Positions 6,308 through 14,453 of a DNA stretch of 64,000 nt are shown one piece after another. The DNA comes from an uncultured Bacteroidales bacterium (GTDB lineage Bacteria; Bacteroidota; Bacteroidia; Bacteroidales; UBA3663). The notes under the pieces were generated by a model that worked only from the letters and a program-made list of their open reading frames with translations, was not told where the DNA came from and searched no databases. A program made the position numbers and the translations under genes. Location: contig CAJOLH010000013.1 in assembly GCA_905235375.1 (NCBI GenBank), forward strand, positions 1 to 64,000, read 5' to 3'. Position 1 is the stretch's first letter. Each line of letters begins with the position of its first letter.

Positions 6308-8644
6308 TTATTTCCTGATTGCCTTTTGGCCTGGGCTTATGGCGATTTTTCCCTTGCCTTCTTGTATGGGTCGACCGAAGAGGTCGTAGTGACGGATGAC
6401 GGGGGCATCGTCGATGGTGATGGTTTCGATGCCTGAGGCATTATAGACACGCACTTCGATGGGGGCAGGTGTAGTTAATGCACCATCGGCATCGACGATC
6501 TTGAGGAGTTGCTCGTTGCCATAAGCGTCGCGATAGTAGGGACGGGCATAATACTTCCACATACCTTTGGCTTCGGAGAGCAATCCGCGGATGATGACGG
6601 TGTCCGACTGGGCGCTCATTGCTATTTCAATGTCGTTGTCGATGGTAAATGCGGGTCGTGTGCCGGTGGATTGGCTTGTGTAGAATCGTATGCCCAAGAG
6701 GTCGGAGAACTTGCCGCCTTCGTTATCGACAATCAGCTGGAATTCAATCTCGCCATCGACTTCACAGTGTTCGGTAAGAAGTTTGGGAGCCTCGACAAGG
6801 TGGATTGAAGCGGGAGACTCCTCAGTGAATCTGGCCGAGAAGGTGATGGGGGTATCCAGGAGGCAATTTGCCATCTCATAGCCCATCGGGATATTGTAGG
6901 CATAGAGTCGCGCACTCCATTCGCCTTCCTGGGAAATCAGGAAAGGAATCCTGGCGGTGTAGGTGCCTCCCGCAGGAATGAAGACGTGCGGATCGGGACA
7001 ATCGCAATCGGGGATGTTGGTCCCTTTCCCATCGGGGGTGATGATTTCGAGGGAGATGATACCGCTGAAAGGATCGTTGCCATGATTGTCGAGGTCGATG
7101 GTGGCGACATACTCCTTGCCGACGGCAAGCTCTTGCCCTTGCAGGCTGAAGTTGCGACCTTCGATGACATTGGTGCCTGAATGACTGGCGATGGTGGTAA
7201 TTTGTTCGTCCTTGATGGAGAAGTCGAGTCTCGGTGTATTAAAATAATGAGTAGGCACTTCGCAGATTATCGTGTCGGCACCGAACTGCTCGAAGCAAAG
7301 TCGAGCCGAATAGTCGCCATCGGGCAGTCCCTGTCCGTAGCCGTAGGTATTGGTCCACGCATAAAAGTAATGGTTGTGGCGACGATCCCAGGTGGCATAG
7401 GGATAGAGGGTGATGGTGTCGCCCATCTCATAGCGCACATGCTGACCGAGATTGTCAAGCACCTCGACACCGGCAACGCCCTGCAGCGTATCGTAGGACG
7501 CATTTTCGAAATAGGCACTGAGGACGTAAGCGTACTCGTTGCTATTGAACCATGCGCCGCTCGACTTGGCCTTGCTGTAGATGCGGCCTACTCCTTTTTC
7601 GGGGCATACCTGAATGACGGCATTCTGACCCAGGCAGAAACCTAATTCAGTTTCGGTGGCACCAATGCCTGCACCATAAGGATTGAGAATACAGATGTCG
7701 AAGTAACCATTGTACCAGCCATCCCAGCCCCAATTGACATGGAAGAGACCATCCTTGTCGATGCCATCGATGACGAAGGCGTGTCCCGCCTTGTCACTGC
7801 TGGCCGAGAAGATGATGGGCCGACCTGCCTCAAGTTCGCTGATGAGCAGCTCGTTCCAGTCGTCGAAGGAATAGCTCTCACGATAGACGACGGCTGCACG
7901 TTCGTTATAATCGAAATAATCGCGGAGGGCAGTGGGAATATGCTCGGTATAGGTGCCGCTGCCGCCTGACTGCCACATCATGTCGATTGACACGCCGCAA
8001 TGGTAGCTGAGCTTGGCCGCCTCGGCTTCCTGCTCGGGTGTGGCATAGGCAGACCTGCCATATTTAGGCAGCATCAGGTCCCAATTGTAAGTGGTTGCAC
8101 CGAAATCGACGGTGTGGGTTATTCCATTCCATGTCCAGGTGTGCGAGCCCGTGCCTTGTTCGGGATGTTTCCAATAGAGCATGACCTGCGCCATGGCGGT
8201 GGCCACGCATCCTACGGGGGTGCCTGATGGGCACAGCTGGTCGTAGGGGGCAGACTGATCCCATTCGATTCTGCCAAGCAGCGGAGGGATTACCCTCGAT
8301 GTGGCACGTCGGGCAGCGTTGCTGCCAAGTTGGGCCTCGGGATGCCGGGAGACATAGGCGGCACCCTGCTCGACACATTCAAGCCAGTATTGCATATTGG
8401 ACGGTATGGCAGCATCGGCAGTGATGGGCGTATCGGTATATCCCATCACAATGGTTTCGGAGGACGGGTTGGCGATGACCTGCATACGACCGGTAGGAAT
8501 GACTTCCATCTCGACGCGCTGACAGTTCTCGACCTGAAGGCGGCTGCCTGCGACCAATGGCTGGGAAGCCTGTGCAAAAGTATTCGTTATTACAATTCCT
8601 GCTATAGCAAAGCAGAGAAGGTGTCGATAGACTGGAAATGACAT
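6308..8644 (-). CDS. Secreted C10-family cysteine protease (streptopain-like)
   Basis: C10 peptidases are secreted papain-like cysteine proteases. From the ATG at 8644 (778 residues) the protein has a signal peptide (MSFPVYRHLLCFAIAGIVITNTFAQA), a short pro-region, and the C10 catalytic domain with the nucleophile in TPVGCVATAMAQ (Cys near 145) and the catalytic His in AGHAFVIDG (near 288). The long C-terminal half looks like beta-sandwich domains. It ends in HYDLFGRPIQEG...KAIRK, a degenerate form of the YDLxGR...GKK tail seen on many Prevotella secreted proteins. That may mean type IX secretion, but the match is imperfect. The ORF-track start at 8710 overlaps the -33 region of the promoter and is rejected. 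Confidence 0.88.
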   Translation of the reverse strand: MSFPVYRHLLCFAIAGIVITNTFAQASQPLVAGSRLQVENCQRVEMEVIPTGRMQVIANPSSETIVMGYTDTPITADAAIPSNMQYWLECVEQGAAYVSRHPEAQLGSNAARRATSRVIPPLLGRIEWDQSAPYDQLCPSGTPVGCVATAMAQVMLYWKHPEQGTGSHTWTWNGITHTVDFGATTYNWDLMLPKYGRSAYATPEQEAEAAKLSYHCGVSIDMMWQSGGSGTYTEHIPTALRDYFDYNERAAVVYRESYSFDDWNELLISELEAGRPIIFSASSDKAGHAFVIDGIDKDGLFHVNWGWDGWYNGYFDICILNPYGAGIGATETELGFCLGQNAVIQVCPEKGVGRIYSKAKSSGAWFNSNEYAYVLSAYFENASYDTLQGVAGVEVLDNLGQHVRYEMGDTITLYPYATWDRRHNHYFYAWTNTYGYGQGLPDGDYSARLCFEQFGADTIICEVPTHYFNTPRLDFSIKDEQITTIASHSGTNVIEGRNFSLQGQELAVGKEYVATIDLDNHGNDPFSGIISLEIITPDGKGTNIPDCDCPDPHVFIPAGGTYTARIPFLISQEGEWSARLYAYNIPMGYEMANCLLDTPITFSARFTEESPASIHLVEAPKLLTEHCEVDGEIEFQLIVDNEGGKFSDLLGIRFYTSQSTGTRPAFTIDNDIEIAMSAQSDTVIIRGLLSEAKGMWKYYARPYYRDAYGNEQLLKIVDADGALTTPAPIEVRVYNASGIETITIDDAPVIRHYDLFGRPIQEGKGKIAISPGQKAIRK

Positions 8645-8679
8645 GAAATAATTACGATGATAGTTTATAAATTGAGCGA

Positions 8680-8711
8680 CAAAGATAGTCAGAAATCTTA
8701 AAACCATCAAG
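8680..8711 (-). promoter_or_regulatory. Promoter of the C10 protease gene
   Basis: Minus-strand CTTG (8708-8711), 20 bases, TATCTTTG (8680-8687), 36 bases before the ATG at 8644. It is back to back with the M23 gene promoter. Confidence 0.75.
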
Positions 8712-8757
8712 AATTTTTCGAAATAATTTGTCTATTTGAAAAAAATGATGTCGAAAA

Positions 8758-8789
8758 TTTGGAAAATAGAAACTAAAGTGATAACTTTG
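8758..8789 (+). promoter_or_regulatory. Promoter of the M23 peptidase gene
   Basis: TTTG (8758-8761), 20 bases, TAACTTTG (8782-8789), a full match. The expected transcription start near 8795 is only about five bases before the ATG at 8800, implying a nearly leaderless mRNA. Confidence 0.75.
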
Positions 8790-8799
8790 CCGCTTAATT

Positions 8800-10737
8800 A
8801 TGAAGAAAATGTTACAAACTGCCGTGCGATATGGAATCGCAGCGGCTTTGATGGTGCTTGCATTGCCGGGCTGTGCCCAGAGCAAGACACAACGGGTGAA
8901 TGAGGAGATAGCACGGGCTTCGGTGCGCTTCAATGACGCCCCGCCTGTGGTTGATTCGAACAGGCGTTATCATCTGCCTGTCGATACGCGACCGGCATTG
9001 GCGGGCAACTATGGTGAGTTGCGTCCCAATCATTTCCATGGCGGCCTGGACTTCAAGACCGACCAGACCATCGGGCATCCGGTCTATGCCTTTTCCGATG
9101 GTTATGTGCGGCGAGTGGGCATCAATGCCTATGGCTATGGGTTGGCACTCTACGTGGAGCATCCAGACCTTGGGCTCACGTCGGTGTATGGACATCTTGA
9201 TACGTTCAGCAAAAAGATATGGAAGAAAGTGCGTGAGCGTCAGGTCAGCGAAGAACTGAACAACTGTGATATCACCTTCGGCCCCGAGGATTTGCCCGTG
9301 AAGGAGGGCGAAGTGATTGCTTTGAGCGGCAACACTGGCAGTTCGGGAGGGCCGCATGTGCATTTCGAACTGCGCAATATTCCAGATGACGACAACGACA
9401 TCTGCTATGATCCGATGATGTTCTTCCTGCGCGAACTGAAAGACACCCAGGCTCCGCGCATCAGCCATATTTATCTTTATCCGCAGCCGGGTGAGGGATT
9501 GGCCAACGGCATGACCACACGGCAGATGAGCCCCGTGACAGGGGTGTGTGCCACGACAGGCGGCATAGGCGGCAGTGTGACCAAGCCTTTCACCGCTTGG
9601 GGGCGCGTCGGACTGGCACTCAAGGCCTACGATTACATGGACGGGCAGTCGAACCGTTATGGCGTGAAGCAGCTACGCCTGCTGATGCGTCTCGAAGGAC
9701 AATTTGCCGACAATGGCGAACCGCTCTACCAGGAGATCTTCAGTTTCCGACAGGATGCCTTCCGCTTTTCGGAGAACCGATTCAACAACACGGTGACTGA
9801 CTATGCAGCGTGGGTGGGACAGAAGTCGATGATCATGAAGTCGTTCATCGAGCCGGGTAATTTCCTGCAGCAGGTCGATCCGACGGTGGGAGACGGCATT
9901 GTGGATATCAAGGAAGAGCGAGCCTATCATTTCGTCTATGAGCTTACTGACGCACATGGCAATTTCACTTCGCTCGATTTCTCCATCCGTGGCGTTCCGC
10001 CCACCGAACCCATTCCAGCGGCTGACCATAACGAAGCCTTCTGGGCACAGGCGATGCAGCCGCTCGAGATTGACACGGCAGGCTGCTATTTCCGCGCGGC
10101 TCCAGGCGTGTTCTATACCGACGTGGATTTTCGTTTCAGCATTGCAGACAAGGCGCAAGCCACGCGCACGGTGACTCGTTACCGCAAGAACAAGAAAGGT
10201 CGTCGTATCGCCTACAAGGCAGAGGAGAAGTACGACGTGCCATGCGTCTCGAAGGTCTATACCTTAGGAGAAACCCAGATACCCTTGCACACATGGTGTG
10301 AACTGAGCCTTGAGGTGCCCGACTCGGCTGTTCATCCTGAGCAGCTCTATCTGGCTAATGTCGATGAAGAGGGCGCTGTGAGAAATTCACATTATGAGGC
10401 TCCAACTAAGAAGGGAAAGCCAGCACGCGTCAGCGGACAAGTGCGCCAATGCGGGCGTTATGCCATTCGACGCGACGATAGCGGTCCAGAGGTGACATTG
10501 CCGAAGGTGAGCTACCAGAAGATACAACTCAACATTGTCGATGCGGGCAGCGGAGTGCGTCAGCACAAGGTAACTATCGATGGCAAGTTCGTGCCTTTCG
10601 ACATGGACAATACGGGTCACTACTTCGGTGAACCCTGCAACTACGGGATTGCCCAGGGGCGCAATCATAAGATCGAGGTCTATGCCGTGGATCGCGTGGG
10701 CAACGAGACGAAGGTGAGCTTTGAAAAGAACTTTTGA
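8800..10737 (+). CDS. M23-family (LytM-type) peptidase lipoprotein
   Basis: M23 metallopeptidases cut peptidoglycan cross-bridges or act as LytM activators at the envelope. The 645-residue protein has a lipoprotein signal ending LALPGC (Cys near 25) and a LytM domain with HFHGGLDFKT (zinc His and Asp near 79-83) and GGPHVHFELRN (HxH near 183-185), so the zinc site is complete. The remaining ~430 residues contain beta-rich segments without a recognised domain. The ATG at 8800 sits very close behind the promoter; the ATG at 8809 is an alternative. The C69 peptidase gene follows after 41 bases, so the two probably form an envelope-peptidase operon. Confidence 0.87.
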   Translation: MKKMLQTAVRYGIAAALMVLALPGCAQSKTQRVNEEIARASVRFNDAPPVVDSNRRYHLPVDTRPALAGNYGELRPNHFHGGLDFKTDQTIGHPVYAFSDGYVRRVGINAYGYGLALYVEHPDLGLTSVYGHLDTFSKKIWKKVRERQVSEELNNCDITFGPEDLPVKEGEVIALSGNTGSSGGPHVHFELRNIPDDDNDICYDPMMFFLRELKDTQAPRISHIYLYPQPGEGLANGMTTRQMSPVTGVCATTGGIGGSVTKPFTAWGRVGLALKAYDYMDGQSNRYGVKQLRLLMRLEGQFADNGEPLYQEIFSFRQDAFRFSENRFNNTVTDYAAWVGQKSMIMKSFIEPGNFLQQVDPTVGDGIVDIKEERAYHFVYELTDAHGNFTSLDFSIRGVPPTEPIPAADHNEAFWAQAMQPLEIDTAGCYFRAAPGVFYTDVDFRFSIADKAQATRTVTRYRKNKKGRRIAYKAEEKYDVPCVSKVYTLGETQIPLHTWCELSLEVPDSAVHPEQLYLANVDEEGAVRNSHYEAPTKKGKPARVSGQVRQCGRYAIRRDDSGPEVTLPKVSYQKIQLNIVDAGSGVRQHKVTIDGKFVPFDMDNTGHYFGEPCNYGIAQGRNHKIEVYAVDRVGNETKVSFEKNF

Positions 10738-10778
10738 TTGGAAATCTATATTTTTCAGATTCATAAACAAATAAAGCA

Positions 10779-12596
10779 ATGAATAAGAGAATCATCGCAG
10801 CCGCAGCGCTCAGTGCGGCGATTGTGCCAATGACGTTGGCATGTACCAACCTGCTGGTGGGCAAGAAGGCATCGGTCAATGGTTCTACCATGATCAGTTA
10901 TAATGCCGACAGTCATCAACTCTACGGCGACCTGCAATTTACTCCTGCTGCCGACCATCGGGTGGGAGAGATGCGTCAGGTGATTGATTGGGACTCACAG
11001 CGTCCCTTGGGACAGATTCCACAGCCTGCACACACTTATCGCGTGGTAGGTAACCAAAACGAATGGCAGGTGACAATCGGCGAATCGACGTGGGGCGGTG
11101 ACCTCAGTCTGATGGACACGACGGCTATCGTTGACTATGGTTCGCTGATGTATATTGCTTTGGAGCGTAGTCGTACGGCACGCGAGGCCATCGATGTGAT
11201 GACACAACTGGTGGAGGAATATGGCTATGCATCGGAAGGCGAGACTTTCTCGATAGGTGATCCCAACGAAATATGGGTGATGGACCTCATTGGCAAGGGT
11301 ACACCTGGTGCGCCTATCTGCGAAGGAAAGACGACGGGACAGAAAGGTGCGGTATGGGTGGCTCGTCTGATTCCCGAGGATTGCATCTCGGGTCATGCCA
11401 ACCAGGCGCGTATCCATACTTTCCCACAGGAGGGCCGCAAGTTGAAGAAGGTGGCTTCGGTAATCAATTATCCAGGTTCGAACCTCAAGACCAAGAAATA
11501 CCAGCGTTATGAAGTGGGCGATTCGTGCTATTTCAGCGCTGACCTCATATCCTTTGCACGTCAATGCGGCAAGTATGCAATTGATGGTTCTGACCAGGAC
11601 TTCGACTTTTCAATGGCTTTTGGTGAGCAGGACTATAGTGCATATCGTGGTTGCGATGGTCGTGTCTGGGCATGGTTCAACCGTTGCGCCAAAGGCATGG
11701 ACCGTTATTTCCCGTTTGTAGATATGCAGGGCAAGCCTTCGGCTAACGGATATGTGAACGACAAGGGTGAGCAGGTGGAGATACTTCCCCTTTACATCAA
11801 GCCCGACAAGAAGATCTCTCATCTCGATGTGCAGGCTGCCATGGCCGACCATTTTGAGGGGACACCTTGGGACATGACGCAGGATGTGGGTGCCGGCCCC
11901 TTCAAGGTGCCTTACCGCTGGCGTCCGATGCATTGGAAGGTAGAGGCCGACGGCCCGAAAGACGCACCCACCTATCTGCACGAACGAGCCATCGGTACTC
12001 AGCAGACTGGCTTCACGTTTGTGGCCGAGATGCGCGGTTGGTTGCCTCGTGAGGTGGGTTCAAAGACATGGTTCGGCGTGGATGACGCGGCTACAGCTCT
12101 TTATGTACCTATATATAATAATGTGTCGGCTGTGCCGGAGTGTTTGCGTCCTGGCAATGGCGACTTGCTGACTTTCTCGTGGACCTCGCTCTTCTGGATG
12201 ACTTCATGGGTTTCGCAGCAGCGTTATACACGCTGGTCGGACATGAGTGTCGATGTGGAGGCGGTGCGTGATTCGCTGTTTGCACGCTGGGACAAGCAGG
12301 AGGCTGAGGTCGATGCCCATGCAAAGGCGCTCATCGAGGCTGGCAATGAAGCTGAGGCAATGAGGTATCTGACGGGCTATTGTGCTACGGAGGCCAATGC
12401 AGCGACTGCCTGCTATAAGGATCTGGCGGTCTATCTGCTTGTGAAGTACCTGGACGGAAACATCAAGAAGGAGAAGGACGGCGAGTTCCAGCGCACCCAA
12501 TGGGGTGTGCCCGTTCCTCCTATGCAGCCCCGCTATAGTGACGACTTCTATCGCGCCATCGTCAGGGAGCGTGGCGATGAGCTCCTCGTGAAGTAA
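10779..12596 (+). CDS. C69-family dipeptidase
   Basis: C69 (formerly U34) peptidases are Ntn-hydrolases that cleave dipeptides after self-exposure of an N-terminal cysteine. The 605-residue protein has a signal-like N-terminus MNKRIIAAAALSAAIVPMTLA followed at once by CTNLLVGKKAS, so Cys22 becomes the nucleophile after processing. Typical family blocks follow: GSTMISYNADSH, TWGGDLSL, FSIGDPNEIWVMDL and VAEMRGWLP. Length is usual for the Bacteroidota members. It is probably periplasmic and co-transcribed with the M23 peptidase, fitting turnover of wall-derived or dietary peptides. Confidence 0.88.
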   Translation: MNKRIIAAAALSAAIVPMTLACTNLLVGKKASVNGSTMISYNADSHQLYGDLQFTPAADHRVGEMRQVIDWDSQRPLGQIPQPAHTYRVVGNQNEWQVTIGESTWGGDLSLMDTTAIVDYGSLMYIALERSRTAREAIDVMTQLVEEYGYASEGETFSIGDPNEIWVMDLIGKGTPGAPICEGKTTGQKGAVWVARLIPEDCISGHANQARIHTFPQEGRKLKKVASVINYPGSNLKTKKYQRYEVGDSCYFSADLISFARQCGKYAIDGSDQDFDFSMAFGEQDYSAYRGCDGRVWAWFNRCAKGMDRYFPFVDMQGKPSANGYVNDKGEQVEILPLYIKPDKKISHLDVQAAMADHFEGTPWDMTQDVGAGPFKVPYRWRPMHWKVEADGPKDAPTYLHERAIGTQQTGFTFVAEMRGWLPREVGSKTWFGVDDAATALYVPIYNNVSAVPECLRPGNGDLLTFSWTSLFWMTSWVSQQRYTRWSDMSVDVEAVRDSLFARWDKQEAEVDAHAKALIEAGNEAEAMRYLTGYCATEANAATACYKDLAVYLLVKYLDGNIKKEKDGEFQRTQWGVPVPPMQPRYSDDFYRAIVRERGDELLVK

Positions 12597-12606
12597 TATC
12601 GGGAAA

Positions 12607-12650
12607 ATAAGATGAAGGACCGCCAATCCCTCGGATTAACGGCCCTTATC
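12607..12650 (-). terminator. Terminator of an orphan minus-strand transcript
   Basis: Read on the minus strand, AAGATAAGGGCCGTTAATCC and GGATTGGCGGTCCTTCATCTT form a long stem with one bulge and G-U pairs around a GAG loop, followed by ATTTT. The U-run is on the minus strand, although the hairpin may also stop the convergent C69 transcript. Confidence 0.65.
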
Positions 12651-12652
12651 TT

Positions 12653-12706
12653 CTAACTCAAAGCTTCACAGCTAAAGAGTTTCGGTTCTTTTCGCGTGTT
12701 CTTCAT
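12653..12706 (-). CDS. Candidate 17-codon small ORF in an orphan transcription unit
   Basis: Too short for the ORF track. On the minus strand ATG AAG AAC ... AGT TAG encodes MKNTRKEPKLFSCEALS. It sits between a perfect promoter (12768-12799) and a terminator stem that begins three bases after its stop, in an otherwise gene-free stretch. A Bacteroidota ribosome-binding site cannot be judged because the phylum rarely uses one. The transcript of about 155 nt may instead be a non-coding RNA. I do not recognise the peptide and assign no function. Confidence 0.4.
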   Translation of the reverse strand: MKNTRKEPKLFSCEALS

Positions 12707-12767
12707 GTTTAAGGTTGAGATACGTCTGTCATTCTGTAAGTATAATAGCTTTTATCTTAATGCGCTG

Positions 12768-12799
12768 CAAAGGTACGAAAAATTATTGATTGCGCCAAA
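12768..12799 (-). promoter_or_regulatory. Orphan minus-strand promoter
   Basis: TTTG (12796-12799), exactly 20 bases, TACCTTTG (12768-12775) on the minus strand. No annotated gene lies downstream before the C69 stop; the predicted product is a short transcript ending at 12607. Confidence 0.75.
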
Positions 12800-12853
12800 T
12801 ATTTGCGCATTAAATTGCGCGGAATTGCGCATATTTAACATTTTTTGTCTAAA

Positions 12854-14332
12854 ATGGAACATAAAAAGAAGAAATTGCCTATTCTTACGGGCATAAAAAT
12901 CGAAAGATATGCTGCCGAAGGCAAATGTGTGGCACACTTTGATAGTGTGGGCAGCAATGGTGGGATTAGTCGCGACAAGGAGGGTAATCAGATTCGAAAG
13001 GTTCTTTTTGTGCCCTTTGCTGCCGAAGGTGACATCTGCGATGTGCAGATCTTGAAATCGCGCAGTTCGTATGCCGAAGGGAAGATTGTTCGCCTCATAG
13101 AGCCATCGCCTGTACGTGTGCAACCAGTGTGCAATATGTTCGGAGTGTGTGGCGGTTGCAAGTGGCAGCATGTGCCTTACGAAGAGCAATTGAAATTCAA
13201 GCAGCAGCAGGTGATGGATGCTTTGCAGCGCATCGGGAAGGTAGAGTTGCCGACGTGCCACCCGATTGATGGTTCGCGCGAAACGATGCGGTACCGCAAT
13301 AAACTCGAGTTCACTTTTTCGAACAAGAAATGGATCTCGTTTGAGGAAATGGATGAGCTTCGAGCACAGGGCAAGGAAATTCCCATGGAGCCTGGCGTTG
13401 GTTTCCATATCCCTGAGAGTTTCGACAAGGTGCTGGATATCGACCATTGTTATCTGCAGGAAGAAATATCGGACGAAGTGCGACTTTGGGTCAAGCAATA
13501 TGCCATTGAGCATGGTTTGACGTTCTACGACCTTCGTCAGCGTCATGGCCTGCTTCGCAACATGGTGGTTCGCACTGCCTCGACGGGAGAGAAGATGCTG
13601 ATTATGATCTTCGGTGAAGATGAGGCTGAGCAAATCGACCGGCTGATGAGCGCATTGCATGAACGGTTTCCCCAGTTCACTTCGCTGATGTATGTGGTCA
13701 ACCGTAAACTCAACGATGCATGGAGCGACCAGCCTGTCGAATGCTATTGGGGCAAGGATCATATTGTTGAAGAGATGGAGGGCTTGCGCTTCAAGGTAGG
13801 TCCCAAATCGTTCTATCAGACCAATTCGCGGCAGGCCTACGAGTTGTATAAGCACGCTCGTCATTATGCCGGACTCGACGAGAAGCAGGATGCCTTGGTC
13901 TATGACCTTTATACCGGCACAGGCACCATCGCGAACTTCGTGGCCCGCAATGCCCGCAAGGTAGTGGGCATAGAATATGTGGAAGATGCCATTGCGGATG
14001 CCAGAATCAATTCGGCCTTCAACGGCATCGACAACACGCTGTTCTTTGCAGGTGATATGAAGGACATCCTTACCGAAGACTTTGTGCGGGAGCACGGACG
14101 ACCGGACATCATCATCACCGACCCACCGCGTGCAGGAATGCATGAGGATGTAATCAATGTGATTCTGATGGCCGAACCGAAAGTAATCGTCTATGTGAGC
14201 TGCAATCCTGCCACCCAAGCTCGCGACCTGCAGTTGCTCGACGGCAAGTATCGTGTCACTGACATTCAACCCGTCGATATGTTCCCGCATACGCAACATG
14301 TGGAAAACGTGGTTCGATTGGAACTGAGATAA
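12854..14332 (+). CDS. rlmD: 23S rRNA (uracil-5-)-methyltransferase, RlmD/TrmA family
   Basis: The enzyme uses S-adenosylmethionine to make 5-methyluridine in RNA; RlmD acts on 23S rRNA U1939. The protein (492 residues from ATG 12854) has an N-terminal TRAM-like domain, the iron-sulfur cysteine cluster CNMFGVCGGCKWQH, the FYQTNSRQAYELY block, the SAM motif VYDLYTGTGTIANF, and the catalytic region DPPRAGMH plus VYVSCNPATQARDL (nucleophile Cys). All are intact. The track start at 12845 is a TTG; ATG three codons later is preferred. Members of this family differ in target (rRNA or tRNA), so the rlmD symbol is an assignment by family. A hairpin terminator follows. Confidence 0.88.
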   Translation: MEHKKKKLPILTGIKIERYAAEGKCVAHFDSVGSNGGISRDKEGNQIRKVLFVPFAAEGDICDVQILKSRSSYAEGKIVRLIEPSPVRVQPVCNMFGVCGGCKWQHVPYEEQLKFKQQQVMDALQRIGKVELPTCHPIDGSRETMRYRNKLEFTFSNKKWISFEEMDELRAQGKEIPMEPGVGFHIPESFDKVLDIDHCYLQEEISDEVRLWVKQYAIEHGLTFYDLRQRHGLLRNMVVRTASTGEKMLIMIFGEDEAEQIDRLMSALHERFPQFTSLMYVVNRKLNDAWSDQPVECYWGKDHIVEEMEGLRFKVGPKSFYQTNSRQAYELYKHARHYAGLDEKQDALVYDLYTGTGTIANFVARNARKVVGIEYVEDAIADARINSAFNGIDNTLFFAGDMKDILTEDFVREHGRPDIIITDPPRAGMHEDVINVILMAEPKVIVYVSCNPATQARDLQLLDGKYRVTDIQPVDMFPHTQHVENVVRLELR

Positions 14333-14350
14333 GAAAAACATTCGTTATGG

Positions 14351-14379
14351 CGCTATGGGCTATCGCTTTATAGCGTTTT
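14351..14379 (+). terminator. Terminator after rlmD
   Basis: CGCTAT and ATAGCG pair around a 13-base loop and are followed by TTTT. A competing inner hairpin GCTAT...ATAGC is also possible. Confidence 0.5.
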
Positions 14380-14400
14380 AAGCATTTTTATCGACTAAAA

Positions 14401-14432
14401 TTTGGAAATGCGATGCAAAAGTCCTATCTTTG
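14401..14432 (+). promoter_or_regulatory. Promoter of uvrA
   Basis: TTTG (14401-14404), 20 bases, TATCTTTG (14425-14432). It covers the ORF-track start at 14430 and so fixes the uvrA start at 14454. Confidence 0.85.
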
Positions 14433-14453
14433 CATCGCATTTTTGTCATTAAG

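Noticed and set aside
12752-14341. 529-codon ORF antisense to rlmD
   Set aside because: It lies opposite a complete RlmD with all motifs; the translation has no recognisable domain and the ORF results from codon bias.
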